Below the pieces are notes generated by a model. That model worked only from the letters and a program-made list of their open reading frames with translations, ran no database searches and was not told where the DNA came from. The translations under genes were made by a program, and so were the position numbers. A stretch of 64,000 nt of DNA. Source: VRUE01 sp963824705 (lineage in GTDB: Bacteria; Actinomycetota; Thermoleophilia; Solirubrobacterales; 70-9). The stretch is taken from contig CAWGQE010000003.1 in the NCBI GenBank assembly GCA_963824705.1, positions 1,240,001 through 1,304,000 of the forward strand. The letters run 5' to 3'. Below, in pieces: positions 53,335-61,452 of this stretch. Position 1 is the stretch's first letter, and each line of letters opens with the position of its first letter.

Positions 53335-54018
53335 ATGGAGGGCTTTCGGGAGGAACGCAGGAAGTGGATTGCGCTCGGCGTCTTTGCGCTGATCGCCGCC
53401 GCCGTCGTCGCGGCGATCCTGATCGGGCGCAGCGGTGGCAGCGACTCGACCACCGAAGCGAGCGCGTCGGCCTGCAAGCAGGTCGAAACGCCGAAGCCGA
53501 AGAAGGTCAGCTTCAGCGCGCCCAAGCAGGCCCTCTCCAAGGGCGAGAAGGCGACCGCGGTGGTCGAGACCAGCTGCGGCACGTTCGAGATCGCGCTCGA
53601 CACGACGCGCGCTCCGAAGACGGCCAACTCCTTTGCCTTCCTCGCCGACGAAGGTTTCTACGACGACCTCACCTTTCAACGGGTGGCGCCGGAATTCGTC
53701 ATCCAGGGCGGCGACCCGCTCGGAACCGGCACCGGTGGCCCCGGCTACAGCGTCGATGAGAAGCCCCCCGCCAACCTCGCCTACACCAAAGGCATCGTCG
53801 CGATGGCCAAGACCTCGGCGGAGCCGCCCGGGCGCTCGGGCAGCCAGTTCTTCGTCGTCCTCTCGGCCGACGCGGGTCTGCCGCCCGAATACGCGCTGGT
53901 CGGCAAGGTCGATAAGGGCTTCGACGTGGTCGAACGGATCGGCAAGCTCGGCAATCCGGAAACCGAAAAACCGAAACAGACCGTCCTGATCGAAAAGATC
54001 TCGATCGAACACCGTTAG
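53335..54018 (+). CDS. Membrane-anchored cyclophilin-type peptidyl-prolyl isomerase
   Basis: The protein has 227 residues. One transmembrane helix (about 12-31, IALGVFALIAAAVVAAILIG) anchors an extracytoplasmic cyclophilin domain. Domain motifs are ETSCGTFEIALDTTRAPKTA, LTFQRVAPEFVIQGGDPLGT (catalytic Arg in FQRV, and QGGD) and SGSQFFVVLSADAGLP. It is a compact bacterial single-domain type. It should speed proline isomerisation of exported proteins. Peroxiredoxin, VKOR and DsbA-like genes follow, forming an extracytoplasmic folding neighbourhood. Confidence 0.93.
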   Translation: MEGFREERRKWIALGVFALIAAAVVAAILIGRSGGSDSTTEASASACKQVETPKPKKVSFSAPKQALSKGEKATAVVETSCGTFEIALDTTRAPKTANSFAFLADEGFYDDLTFQRVAPEFVIQGGDPLGTGTGGPGYSVDEKPPANLAYTKGIVAMAKTSAEPPGRSGSQFFVVLSADAGLPPEYALVGKVDKGFDVVERIGKLGNPETEKPKQTVLIEKISIEHR

Positions 54019-54031
54019 CTGGGCCCTGCAC

Positions 54032-54037
54032 TAACCT
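54032..54037 (+). promoter_or_regulatory. TAACCT -10 box for peroxiredoxin
   Basis: TAACCT ends 7 nt before ATG 54045, with no ribosome-binding site. Confidence 0.4.
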
Positions 54038-54044
54038 CCTGGGC

Positions 54045-54548
54045 ATGGCCAAGGTCGACGTAGGAGACGCGGCGCCCGATTTCGAGTTGCCCGGCACCGG
54101 CGAGAAGACGTACAAGCTCTCCGACTATCGCGGCAGGAACGTGGTTCTGGCCTTCTACCCGGGCGACGCGACCACGGTCTGCACCGCGCAGTTCTGCTCC
54201 TACCGCGACAACAGCGACCGCATCGACGGGCTCGACGCCGAGGTGCTTGGCATCTCGCCCCAGTCGGTCGACTCGCACGAGCACTGGGTCGAAGAGCAGA
54301 GCCTCAACGTGCCACTGCTTGCCGACGAGGACCTGGCGATCAGCAAGCGCTACGGGGTGACCGGCTGGCTCGGGCCACTGGCGCGCTTCACTGAGCTCAA
54401 AGACGCGCCGGGGGGCCGCTACATCATGCGGGCGATCTTCGTCATCGACGGCGAGGGCATCGTCCGCTACCGTCACGTCTCGCGGACCGGCTCGACGTTC
54501 CAGAGCGTCGACGATCTCGAGCAGGCAGTCGCCACGCTAGCCGTCTGA
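54045..54548 (+). CDS. Peroxiredoxin (AhpC/TSA, BCP-like)
   Basis: The protein has 167 residues. It has the thioredoxin-fold signature APDFELPGTGEKTYKLSDYR and VVLAFYPGDATTVCTAQFCS. The peroxidatic Cys is in TTVC, and a second Cys five residues later (CTAQFC) is the resolving residue of the BCP type with an intra-helix disulfide. It reduces hydrogen peroxide and alkyl peroxides using thioredoxin. No signal peptide is present. The stop overlaps the next gene start. Confidence 0.93.
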   Translation: MAKVDVGDAAPDFELPGTGEKTYKLSDYRGRNVVLAFYPGDATTVCTAQFCSYRDNSDRIDGLDAEVLGISPQSVDSHEHWVEEQSLNVPLLADEDLAISKRYGVTGWLGPLARFTELKDAPGGRYIMRAIFVIDGEGIVRYRHVSRTGSTFQSVDDLEQAVATLAV

Positions 54549-55378
54549 TGCCGGCCGAGCCGCGGCTGTTCGTTGCCGGTGAGCATCCGGCGATCCGCGG
54601 CGAGGCGGCGGGGGAGGGGGCGCCGATCGTCCTCTGCCATGGAATCACGGCGACGCGGCGCTACGTCATCCACGGCTCGCGCGCGCTGGAGCGCGCTGGC
54701 CATCTGGTCGTGTCCTATGACGCACGCGGGCACGGTGAGTCGGATCCGGCGCCCGGCGGCCGGGGTTATGGATACCCGGAGCTCGTCGGCGACCTCGAGG
54801 CGGTGGTCGCGGCGACGCTCGGGGAGGATCCGTTTGTCCTCGCCGGCCACTCGATGGGTGCCCACACCGCGGTTGCCTACGCGTTGCGCCATCCCGAGCG
54901 GCTCAACGGCCTCGTCGTCATCGGGCCGACGTACACGGGCGAGATCTCTGAGCAGTCGCTCGCCTACTGGGACGGTCTCGCCGCGGCGCTCGAGGCGGAC
55001 GGAATCGACGGCTTCCTCGCCTACATCGACCGCAACCAGGCGACCGACCCGGCCTGGCGCGACTCGGTCCAGCGCTTCACCCGCAAGCGGATGCTCCAGC
55101 ACCGCCATCTGGATGCCTTGGTCGAGGCCCTGCACGAGGTGCCTCGATCGCGGCCCTTCGGCGCGATCGAGGAGCTCGAGTCGCTGCGGGTGCCCGCGCT
55201 CGTTGTCGCCAGCCACGATGCGGCCGATCCTGGCCACCCGCGACACATTGCCGAGGCCTACGCGGAACGCCTGCCGCAGGCGCGGCTTACCGGAGAGGCC
55301 GAGGGCGAGTCGCCGCTCGCATGGCAGGGCGGCAAGCTCTCCCGCGAGATCGCTGCGTTTTGTGCGGAGCTGGCTTGA
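54548..55378 (+). CDS. Alpha/beta hydrolase
   Basis: The protein has 276 residues from ATG 54548, sharing one base with the peroxiredoxin stop. It has the nucleophile elbow FVLAGHSMGAHTAVAYALRH (GHSMG), an oxyanion HG in IVLCHGITATRRYV, and DARGHGESDPAPGG. The catalytic Asp is probably in LVVASHDAADPGHP, and the final His may lie in ESPLAWQGGKLS, where a clear His is not obvious. Substrate is not predictable. It may be co-transcribed with the peroxiredoxin. Confidence 0.88.
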   Translation: MPAEPRLFVAGEHPAIRGEAAGEGAPIVLCHGITATRRYVIHGSRALERAGHLVVSYDARGHGESDPAPGGRGYGYPELVGDLEAVVAATLGEDPFVLAGHSMGAHTAVAYALRHPERLNGLVVIGPTYTGEISEQSLAYWDGLAAALEADGIDGFLAYIDRNQATDPAWRDSVQRFTRKRMLQHRHLDALVEALHEVPRSRPFGAIEELESLRVPALVVASHDAADPGHPRHIAEAYAERLPQARLTGEAEGESPLAWQGGKLSREIAAFCAELA

Positions 55379-55426
55379 GACAGCCCGCTTAGCTTGACTG
55401 AAGGTGGGTCGAATACGGTTGCGGCG

Positions 55427-55858
55427 ATGAGGCTGCCTGGAGAGGGAACGTTGCGAATGATCGCGACCTTCGTCGCGACCTTCGGCATCGGCGTCGCCAC
55501 CTACATCACGATCGCCGATTCGGGCGGCGGCTCGCCGGTCTGCATCGCCGGCGGGGGCGGTTGCGAGACTGTCGCAAACAGCACCTACTCGCATCTGCTC
55601 GGCGTCAATATCGCCGCCTTCGGCATCGTCGGTTACGTGCTGCTGCTGGCGGCGTCGCTGCTGCGCGGAGACGCGGCCCGGATGGTCGGCTTCGGCGTCT
55701 CCCTGGTCGGCTTCGGCTACAGCGTCTACCTCACTTACCTGGAGCTGTTCAAGATCGAAGCGATCTGCCAGTGGTGTGTGGCGAGCGCGGTGCTGATGAC
55801 GATCCTCTTCGGCCTCAACGCCATCCGCATGGTTGGCTACGTCGGGAAACCGGCATGA
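55427..55858 (+). CDS. Vitamin K epoxide reductase family protein (VKOR)
   Basis: The protein has about 143 residues from ATG 55427. The in-frame TTG 55394 and ATG 55457 are alternatives; the latter has GAGGGA upstream. It has four transmembrane helices. The active-site CxxC is ICQWCVASAVLM. The loop cysteine pair is in SPVCIAGGGGCETVANSTYS. Bacterial VKOR re-oxidises a DsbA-like partner and passes electrons to quinone, replacing DsbB. The partner gene follows immediately (ATGA overlap). This indicates oxidative disulfide formation outside the membrane. Confidence 0.93.
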   Translation: MRLPGEGTLRMIATFVATFGIGVATYITIADSGGGSPVCIAGGGGCETVANSTYSHLLGVNIAAFGIVGYVLLLAASLLRGDAARMVGFGVSLVGFGYSVYLTYLELFKIEAICQWCVASAVLMTILFGLNAIRMVGYVGKPA

Positions 55859-56619
55859 GCGGCAAGAACTCCAGGGAGGCCCGCCGCGAAGAGCGGCTGC
55901 GGGCCGAAAGCGAGGGCGAGCAGGGAGAGCGTCGCAAGCGATTGCTGCAGATCGGCAGCGCCGCGGCCTTCCTCGCGATCGCCGCGGTGCTGGCGCTGAT
56001 CGTCATCAACTCGAACAAGACCAGCGGCGGCGACACCAATCTCGAGGACGTGGGCCTGGTCGCCAACCAGCTGAAGGGGATTCCCCAGAATGGCCTCGTG
56101 CTCGGGGAGCCGAGCGCCAAGGTGACGCTTTATGAGTTCGGCGACCTCAAGTGCCCGGTTTGCAAAGCGTTCTCGGAAGAAATCGTGCCGAACGTGATCG
56201 ATTCCAAGGTCCGCGACGGCGAAGCGAAGATCGAGTTCAAGAACTTCACGATCATCGACGAGGAATCGACTCCGGCCGGCGCCGCGGCTATCGCCGCCGG
56301 CGAACAGGGTCGCGGGTGGAGCTTCATCGAGCTCTTCTACCGAAACCAGGGACTGGAGACCTCCAGCTACGTGACCGACGCATTTCTCACCGGAATCGCC
56401 AAGGGTGCGGGCGTGCCGGACATCGCGCAGTGGAACAAGGACCGTAAGAGCCCGAAAACCGTGGCGGAGGTCAAAAGCACCACCCAAGAAGCCGAAAAGC
56501 TCGGCTTCACCGGCACTCCCTCGTTCGCGGTCGAAGGCCCGGGCTCAAATGGGCTGGAAACGCTGGGCACGCCAGGCTCCTCGGAAGCGATCGAAGAAGC
56601 AATCGACGCCGCTGCGTGA
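55855..56619 (+). CDS. Membrane-anchored DsbA-like thiol-disulfide oxidoreductase
   Basis: The protein has 254 residues. One N-terminal transmembrane helix (about 33-52, IGSAAAFLAIAAVLALIVIN) follows a charged cytoplasmic segment. The thioredoxin-fold domain with an inserted helical region has its active site in LYEFGDLKCPVCKAFSEEIV (CPVC), and the cis-Pro loop is in LGFTGTPSFAVEGPG. It introduces disulfides into exported proteins and is recharged by the VKOR encoded upstream. Cys-rich secreted proteins at 39720 and 60754 are plausible clients. Confidence 0.94.
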   Translation: MSGKNSREARREERLRAESEGEQGERRKRLLQIGSAAAFLAIAAVLALIVINSNKTSGGDTNLEDVGLVANQLKGIPQNGLVLGEPSAKVTLYEFGDLKCPVCKAFSEEIVPNVIDSKVRDGEAKIEFKNFTIIDEESTPAGAAAIAAGEQGRGWSFIELFYRNQGLETSSYVTDAFLTGIAKGAGVPDIAQWNKDRKSPKTVAEVKSTTQEAEKLGFTGTPSFAVEGPGSNGLETLGTPGSSEAIEEAIDAAA

Positions 56620-56714
56620 GTTTTCCACGCCTAAGTTGACATAACCACCATTATCGTGCGTTGAATCCAAAAGGCGGCCGGTTTGTGGTGGTCGATTCGT
56701 CTCGCTGATGCTCG

Positions 56715-57356
56715 TTAGCCGTCGAGAACGGCGCTGCCGCGCACCAGCGGTCTGACGATCGGCGGAGCCTTTGGCAGCTTGCCGCGCTCGACCTGCTCCA
56801 GCGTCAGCGGCGATGCTTCGATCGTCGCCACCGTGTCGCGGTTGCAGTGACAGCCGTCGCCGACGAAGCGCCAGGGCTTTTCGAGGCGGTCCTGCCAGCG
56901 CGCCAGGTCGGCATCTTCGGCGCGGACGTGCTCGATGAAGAGAAGCTTGCCGCCCGATTTGAGGATCCGCGCCGCCTCGGCGAGGGCCGCCCGCGGGTCC
57001 GGCACCGTGCAGAGCACGAGCGTGAAGATCGCCGTATCGAAGCTCGCGTCCTCGAAGGGCAGTCGTTCGGCGGATGCTTCGATCAGCTCCGCCGATCGCG
57101 GCGACCGTGCGAGCTTCTCGCGCAGCTGCTTGGCCATGTGCGGGTCGGGCTCGGCGAGGACCAGCTCGCTGACCGCCTCCGGGTACAGCTCCAGATTGGC
57201 GCCAGTGCCGGCACCGAGGTCGATCGTGCGCCCCTGGGCCTCAGACAGGACTTGGCGCCGCATCTCCAGCAGGCCGGCGTCTTCGGTCGCCGTGAAGGCG
57301 CGGTCGTAGAGTGCCGCGAAGCCCCTGCCCCAGGTTGCGTCGTAGATTCGACCCAT
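56715..57356 (-). CDS. Class I SAM methyltransferase, UbiE-like
   Basis: The protein has 213 residues. Motif I is TIDLGAGTGANLELYPEAV, then LVLAEPDPHMAKQLREKLA, SAERLPFEDASFDTAIFTLV and AARILKSGGKLLFIEHVRAE. The layout and the DGCHCNRDT segment near the C-terminus resemble the METTL7/UbiE-like group that methylates thiols, quinones or lipids. The exact substrate is open. It follows the SDR and thiolase genes on the same strand with a small hairpin between, and might belong to the same lipid-related set. Confidence 0.88.
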   Translation of the reverse strand: MGRIYDATWGRGFAALYDRAFTATEDAGLLEMRRQVLSEAQGRTIDLGAGTGANLELYPEAVSELVLAEPDPHMAKQLREKLARSPRSAELIEASAERLPFEDASFDTAIFTLVLCTVPDPRAALAEAARILKSGGKLLFIEHVRAEDADLARWQDRLEKPWRFVGDGCHCNRDTVATIEASPLTLEQVERGKLPKAPPIVRPLVRGSAVLDG

Positions 57357-57374
57357 CTGGAGTCCTATACGGCA

Positions 57375-57392
57375 GAACCCTCGTCCGGGTTC
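57375..57392. terminator. Short hairpin after the SDR gene
   Basis: GAACCC-TCGTCC-GGGTTC forms a 6-bp stem overlapping the SDR stop codon on the minus strand. It has no T-tract. It may weakly terminate or stabilise the message. Confidence 0.3.
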
Positions 57393-58275
57393 AGGCTGCG
57401 TCGCGCTGGGTTGCCGGCTCCGCCTCGGTGTCCAGCGCCGGCTCGCTGTGCGCGGCCCGCTCCTCGTATGCCCGGCGGGCGCCGTGGTCGACTTCGGTCA
57501 TCAGCTTGTCCACCTTCATGAAGCGGCCGAGAGCCTCGCGGGCTGGGCGTGGAAGCAGCGCCACGACCTTGAAAAGCCCGCCGTTGGCGCGCGGGACCCA
57601 GACGTCGAAGCGCGGCACTTCGAGCGCATCGACGATCTCGTCGGCGACGTCGCTCGCCTCCACCGGCTTGATCATCTTCTGGCCGACGCCCGAGGTGAGC
57701 TCGGTGTTGACCACGGTTGGCATCACGCAGGCGATCTCGATGCCGCTGCCGCGCAGCTCCGCTCGCACCGCCTCGCTGACCCCGACCACGGCGTGCTTGG
57801 TGCCCGAGTAGGTGGCGATCCCCGGAAAGCCGCCTTTGCCCGCCTGTGAGGCGAGGTTGACGATGTGGCCGGAGCCGCGCGGACGCATTCGCTCAATCGC
57901 CAGCTGCATTCCGGTGATCACGCCGTAGATGTTGATGTCGAGCTGGCGCTTGATCGAGTCGGCCGACTCCTCGGCGAACGGCGTCACCGGCATGATCCCG
58001 GCGTTGTTGACGACGACGTCGAGCGGGCCGAGCTGGCGCTCGGCCTCGTCGAGGAAGGCGGAGAAGGAGCCGCGGTCGGTTACGTCCAGGGCGAGGGCGA
58101 CCGTGCCGCCGCCCAGCTCCGCCGCGGTCTGCTCGGCGAGGGCCAGATCGAGGTCGCCGATCGCGACGCGGCAGCCCTTGCGGACCAGCGCCGTCCCGGT
58201 TGCCTTGCCGATCCCCCGGGCGCCCCCGGTGATCGCCACGACCTTGCCGCTGAGTGAGCGTCTGTCCTTCGCCAT
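57391..58275 (-). CDS. Short-chain dehydrogenase/reductase
   Basis: The protein has 294 residues from ATG 58275, with GGAGGAGG upstream. It is a classical SDR with cofactor motif VAITGGARGIGKATGTALVR, NNAG in VVNNAGIMPVTPF, and the catalytic set Ser in IVNLASQAGKGG and Tyr-Lys in ATYSGTKHAVVGV (YxxxK). An extended C-terminus with RFMKVDKLMTEVDHGARRAY resembles SDRs used on lipids or steroid-like substrates in actinobacteria. It lies 24 bp downstream of the SCPx-type thiolase, so a shared lipid pathway is likely. Confidence 0.93.
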   Translation of the reverse strand: MAKDRRSLSGKVVAITGGARGIGKATGTALVRKGCRVAIGDLDLALAEQTAAELGGGTVALALDVTDRGSFSAFLDEAERQLGPLDVVVNNAGIMPVTPFAEESADSIKRQLDINIYGVITGMQLAIERMRPRGSGHIVNLASQAGKGGFPGIATYSGTKHAVVGVSEAVRAELRGSGIEIACVMPTVVNTELTSGVGQKMIKPVEASDVADEIVDALEVPRFDVWVPRANGGLFKVVALLPRPAREALGRFMKVDKLMTEVDHGARRAYEERAAHSEPALDTEAEPATQRDAA

Positions 58276-58299
58276 CGGGCCCTCCTCCTCCAGCGACCC

Positions 58300-59493
58300 C
58301 TAGGCCGCCGGCTTGTAGACGGTGACCACGGCGGCGCCGCCGAGGCCGATGTTGTGCTGCAGGGCGGTCTTGGCGCCCTCTACCTGTCGCTTGTCGGCTT
58401 CCCCGCGCAGCTGCCAGGTCAGCTCCGAGCACTGCGCCAGCCCGGTCGCGCCCAGCGGGTGGCCCTTGGAGATCAGCCCGCCGGAGGGGTTGACCACGAC
58501 CTTGCCGCCGAAGGTGGTCGCTTCTTCCTCGACCAGCTTGTGAGCCTCCCCCTCGGCCGCGAAGCCGAGCGCTTCATAGGTGATGAGCTCGTTGGCGCTG
58601 AAGCAGTCGTGCAGCTCGCAGACGTCGACCTCGTCGGCAACGACGCCGGCCTCGGCGTAGGCCTCGTCGGCGGCCTGCTTCGACATGTCGGAGCCGACGA
58701 TCTTCATGCAGTCGGTGTCCTCAGCGAAGGTCGAGCTGAGGTCGGTGACCATCGATTGGCCGGCGATCTCGATCGCCTGCCCGCCCAGGTCGTGCTCTTC
58801 GACGTAGCGCTCGGAGGCGACGATCGCGCAGGCCGAGCCGTCGGAGGTCGGCGAGCACTGCAGCTTGGTCAGCGGCTCGTGGATCATCTTCGCCGCCTTG
58901 ATGTCCTCGAGGGTGTACTCGTCCTGGAACTGTGCGTAGGGGTTGTTGACCGAGTGCTTGTGGTTCTTCCAGCCGATCCAGGCGTAGTGGTCGGGGTTGG
59001 AGCCGTACTTCTGCATGTGGTCGCGGCCGGCGTTGCCGAACATCTGCGGCGCCGGCGGCGACTGCTCGGGATCGCGGATCTCGAACATCCGCATCGCGTG
59101 CTTGTCGAGCGCGTTGGTCCGGTCGGTGTACTTGACGCCGAGCGAGCCGGGCTCCATCTTCTCGAAGCCGAGCGCCATCGCGCACTCGACGAGGCCGCCC
59201 TTGACCGCCTGGCGGGCCAGGAACAGCGCCGAGGAGCCGGTCGAGCAGTTGTTGTTGACGTTGACCACCGGGATCCCGGTGAGGCCGAGCTGGTAGAGCG
59301 CCCGCTGGCCGTAGGTCGAGTCGCCATAGCAGTAGCCGGCGTAGGCCTGCTCGACGTCCGTGTAGGGAATGCCGGCGTCGGCGAGCGCCTTCTCCCCCGC
59401 CTCCTTGGCCCAGTCGGGGTAGTCGCCCTCCTTGGTGCCGGGCTTCTCGAACTTGGTCATCCCGACCCCGATCACGAACGTGCGGTTGCTCAA
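58300..59493 (-). CDS. SCPx-type thiolase (acetyl-CoA acyltransferase / lipid-transfer protein)
   Basis: The protein has 397 residues from TTG 59493, chosen because AGGAG lies about 7 nt upstream and the protein then begins in register with the family (LSNRTFVIGVGMTKF). The nucleophile Cys is in VNVNNNCSTGSSALFLARQA. The acid-base residues are in VCELHDCFSANELITYEALG and NPSGGLISKGHPLGATGLAQ. The C-terminal ALQHNIGLGGAAVVTVYKP closely matches the thiolase domain of sterol carrier protein X. The SCP2 domain itself is absent. It cleaves branched or steroid-side-chain 3-ketoacyl-CoAs in known relatives. Confidence 0.93.
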   Translation of the reverse strand: MSNRTFVIGVGMTKFEKPGTKEGDYPDWAKEAGEKALADAGIPYTDVEQAYAGYCYGDSTYGQRALYQLGLTGIPVVNVNNNCSTGSSALFLARQAVKGGLVECAMALGFEKMEPGSLGVKYTDRTNALDKHAMRMFEIRDPEQSPPAPQMFGNAGRDHMQKYGSNPDHYAWIGWKNHKHSVNNPYAQFQDEYTLEDIKAAKMIHEPLTKLQCSPTSDGSACAIVASERYVEEHDLGGQAIEIAGQSMVTDLSSTFAEDTDCMKIVGSDMSKQAADEAYAEAGVVADEVDVCELHDCFSANELITYEALGFAAEGEAHKLVEEEATTFGGKVVVNPSGGLISKGHPLGATGLAQCSELTWQLRGEADKRQVEGAKTALQHNIGLGGAAVVTVYKPAA

Positions 59494-59552
59494 AGTCTGC
59501 TCCTGTTTCCGTGCCGCGGGCGCGCGGCAGTTTGGCTGGCTGGCCAAGAAAT

Positions 59553-60668
59553 CTACCGGGCCGCGTCCGGCGGCGCGAGCGGCTCCGTCCGTTCTCCCGG
59601 ATTCGACCAGAGCAGGAAGGACGCGCCGGCGATGGCGATTCCGATCGCGGTCGCGATTGCACGCTGTCCCGCCGCGTGCCATGCGGGCTCGCCCAGCGTG
59701 TCGGCGAGCAGGACGGCGTAGGTGGTGATCGCGGCGGTGAACAGCGCGTATTGGACGGTGAGCAGGCCGTAGGCGAAGGCGGTGGCGATCGTCAGGGCGA
59801 TGGCGAGGGCGACGCCGTCGTCGTTGAACCAGAACGAGAGTGCGGTGGCGATAACGAGCCCGATCGCCGTGCCGACCGCGCGCAGGATCAGGCGGCGGAA
59901 CGTCTCCCCCTCTTCGGGCCGCAGGACGAAGAGGATGGTGAGCGGTATCCAGAAGCCGTGCTCGTGCATGCCGAGCATCCAGTAGACGGCGACGCCGGCG
60001 GCGAGGGCCGAGCCGAAGCGCAGCGCATGGCGGGCGTTGCTGGAGCGCAGGGTCAGGTTGCTGGATAAGGCCTGCAGCGCCGTCCGGGTGTTCCACCCCG
60101 CGTCTCCCCCCTCCTCTTCGCGATCGCCGGCGGCGAACACGCAAAGCGAGAAGGCGGCTTGGAGAAGCCCGCCCAGGGCGGTGAAGAGCAGCGCCTCGAG
60201 CGCGTGCGATGCGGGGATTCCGAGGCCCTGGGAGACGACCAGGGCGAGCGCCACGGAGAGCCCGGCGATCGAGAACCGCAGCGAGACGGCAAAGCAATAT
60301 CCCGCCGCTGCTCCGACGAGCAGTATCAGGGCAACGGACAGCACAGCCGAGGGCCCGGTGAGTACGCCGAGCGCGGCTGCGATTCCGACGAGCGGGGTAA
60401 CCGCCGCCTGCCAGGCGGCTCGGGCCCGGGCAGGCGCATCGAGGCCAGGAAAGCCGACGAAGAGCGCGCCCGTTGCGATCGCCCCCTTGCTCTCAGCGCC
60501 CGTCCCGAGCTCCCACAGCAGCGCCGCGCCGACTGGGATCGCGACCAGTGCCCCGCGACGCAGGGCTGGGCCGGCAGCGCTTGGCCCGAAGGCGAGCAGC
60601 GGCGAGGCACGCAGCCGGCGGACCGAGCCCGAGGCATCGAACAGTCGTCCTTGCGCGGGCGCCTTCAT
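59553..60668 (-). CDS. FUSC-family inner membrane protein
   Basis: The protein has 371 residues. Two sets of about five to six transmembrane helices flank a soluble central segment (about 170-210, AAGDREEEGGDAGWNTRTAL). The second set carries the FUSC-like signature FWIPLTILFVLRPEEGETFRRLILRAVGT, found in the YccS/AaeB and aromatic acid exporter family. A role in export of small aromatic or amphipathic compounds is typical, but the substrate is unknown. It is divergent from the secreted protein at 60754, with an inverted repeat in the gap. Confidence 0.88.
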   Translation of the reverse strand: MKAPAQGRLFDASGSVRRLRASPLLAFGPSAAGPALRRGALVAIPVGAALLWELGTGAESKGAIATGALFVGFPGLDAPARARAAWQAAVTPLVGIAAALGVLTGPSAVLSVALILLVGAAAGYCFAVSLRFSIAGLSVALALVVSQGLGIPASHALEALLFTALGGLLQAAFSLCVFAAGDREEEGGDAGWNTRTALQALSSNLTLRSSNARHALRFGSALAAGVAVYWMLGMHEHGFWIPLTILFVLRPEEGETFRRLILRAVGTAIGLVIATALSFWFNDDGVALAIALTIATAFAYGLLTVQYALFTAAITTYAVLLADTLGEPAWHAAGQRAIATAIGIAIAGASFLLWSNPGERTEPLAPPDAAR

Positions 60669-60710
60669 CGACTCACGCCGTCGATGCTGCTACTTTGCCG
60701 CAAAATTATT

Positions 60711-60730
60711 TGCTGTATTGAGTTACAGCA
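60711..60730. promoter_or_regulatory. Inverted repeat in divergent AT-rich promoter region
   Basis: TGCTGTA-TTGAGT-TACAGCA is a perfect 7-bp inverted repeat in the AT-rich gap between the FUSC gene (start 60668, minus) and the secreted-protein gene (start 60754, plus). It is a candidate operator for an unidentified regulator. Confidence 0.5.
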
Positions 60731-60753
60731 GATCAAAAATGGAAGGCATCTGA

Positions 60754-61374
60754 ATGCGAAAGAGAAGAGCAGTTTGGATCCCCGTCGCCAGCCTACTGGC
60801 CGCTCTGACGGCAAGCGCGGCGCTCGCCGGCACGGCCAGCGCGAGCCAGTGGAAATTCAACGGCACGACGCTGGCCGGCAGCGAAACCGTCACGGCCCAG
60901 TCGGCGAAAAGCAGCCTGGCGCTCAAAGGCTTGACCACCAGTTGCGCCGCAACCGAGACCCTGACGATCTCCAATAGCGGCGGCGTTGGCGTCGCCACGG
61001 TCGACAGCGTCACCCTCAGCGGTTGTGGGACCGACGGCGTCTGCACCGTCACGAAAGCGACCGTCAAAGGCCTGCCCTGGTCCGGAGCCACGTCGGCGGT
61101 CGGCGGCAGCTCCTATCTCAAGGTCAGTGGCTTTGACGAGGAGTTCCTCTACGGGAACGAACTCTGCGCCGTGGAAGGCCTCACCTTCCCCTACAAAGGC
61201 ACCGTCGGGGGCCTCTTCGACAACGGCAGCTCGAAGCTGGTCTTCGACGCCGCGAGCGAAAAAGCCACCAGCAGCAAAGTCACCACCTTCGGTGGGACCG
61301 AAGCGAAGTACAGCGGCGAATTCAGCGTCAAAGCGACCGGCGCCCATGCCGGGCAGACGCTGACGCTCTCCTAG
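60754..61374 (+). CDS. Secreted small protein, related in style to the 39720 protein
   Basis: The protein has 206 residues from ATG 60754, with GGAAGG 7 nt upstream. The signal peptide is about residues 1-30 (VASLLAALTASAALAGTASA). The mature part is rich in Gly, Ser and Thr with five cysteines spaced through beta-strand-like segments (LKGLTTSCAATETLTISNSG, VTLSGCGTDGVCTVTKATVK) and ends in GTEAKYSGEFSVKATGAHAG. It lacks enzyme motifs. Composition and the 'TLxG...SC' pattern resemble the longer protein at 39720, so both probably belong to one lineage-specific surface family. Confidence 0.72.
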   Translation: MRKRRAVWIPVASLLAALTASAALAGTASASQWKFNGTTLAGSETVTAQSAKSSLALKGLTTSCAATETLTISNSGGVGVATVDSVTLSGCGTDGVCTVTKATVKGLPWSGATSAVGGSSYLKVSGFDEEFLYGNELCAVEGLTFPYKGTVGGLFDNGSSKLVFDAASEKATSSKVTTFGGTEAKYSGEFSVKATGAHAGQTLTLS

Positions 61375-61438
61375 CGAGGGCTCCGCGCGAGGCAGCGTCG
61401 CGTGCCGTGCTGACGGCCGCGGCGCTGCTCTGCCCGAG

Positions 61439-61444
61439 TACTCT
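61439..61444 (+). promoter_or_regulatory. TACTCT -10 box for ccdA
   Basis: TACTCT ends 8 nt before GTG 61453, with no ribosome-binding site. Confidence 0.4.
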
Positions 61445-61452
61445 GAAGGGCT

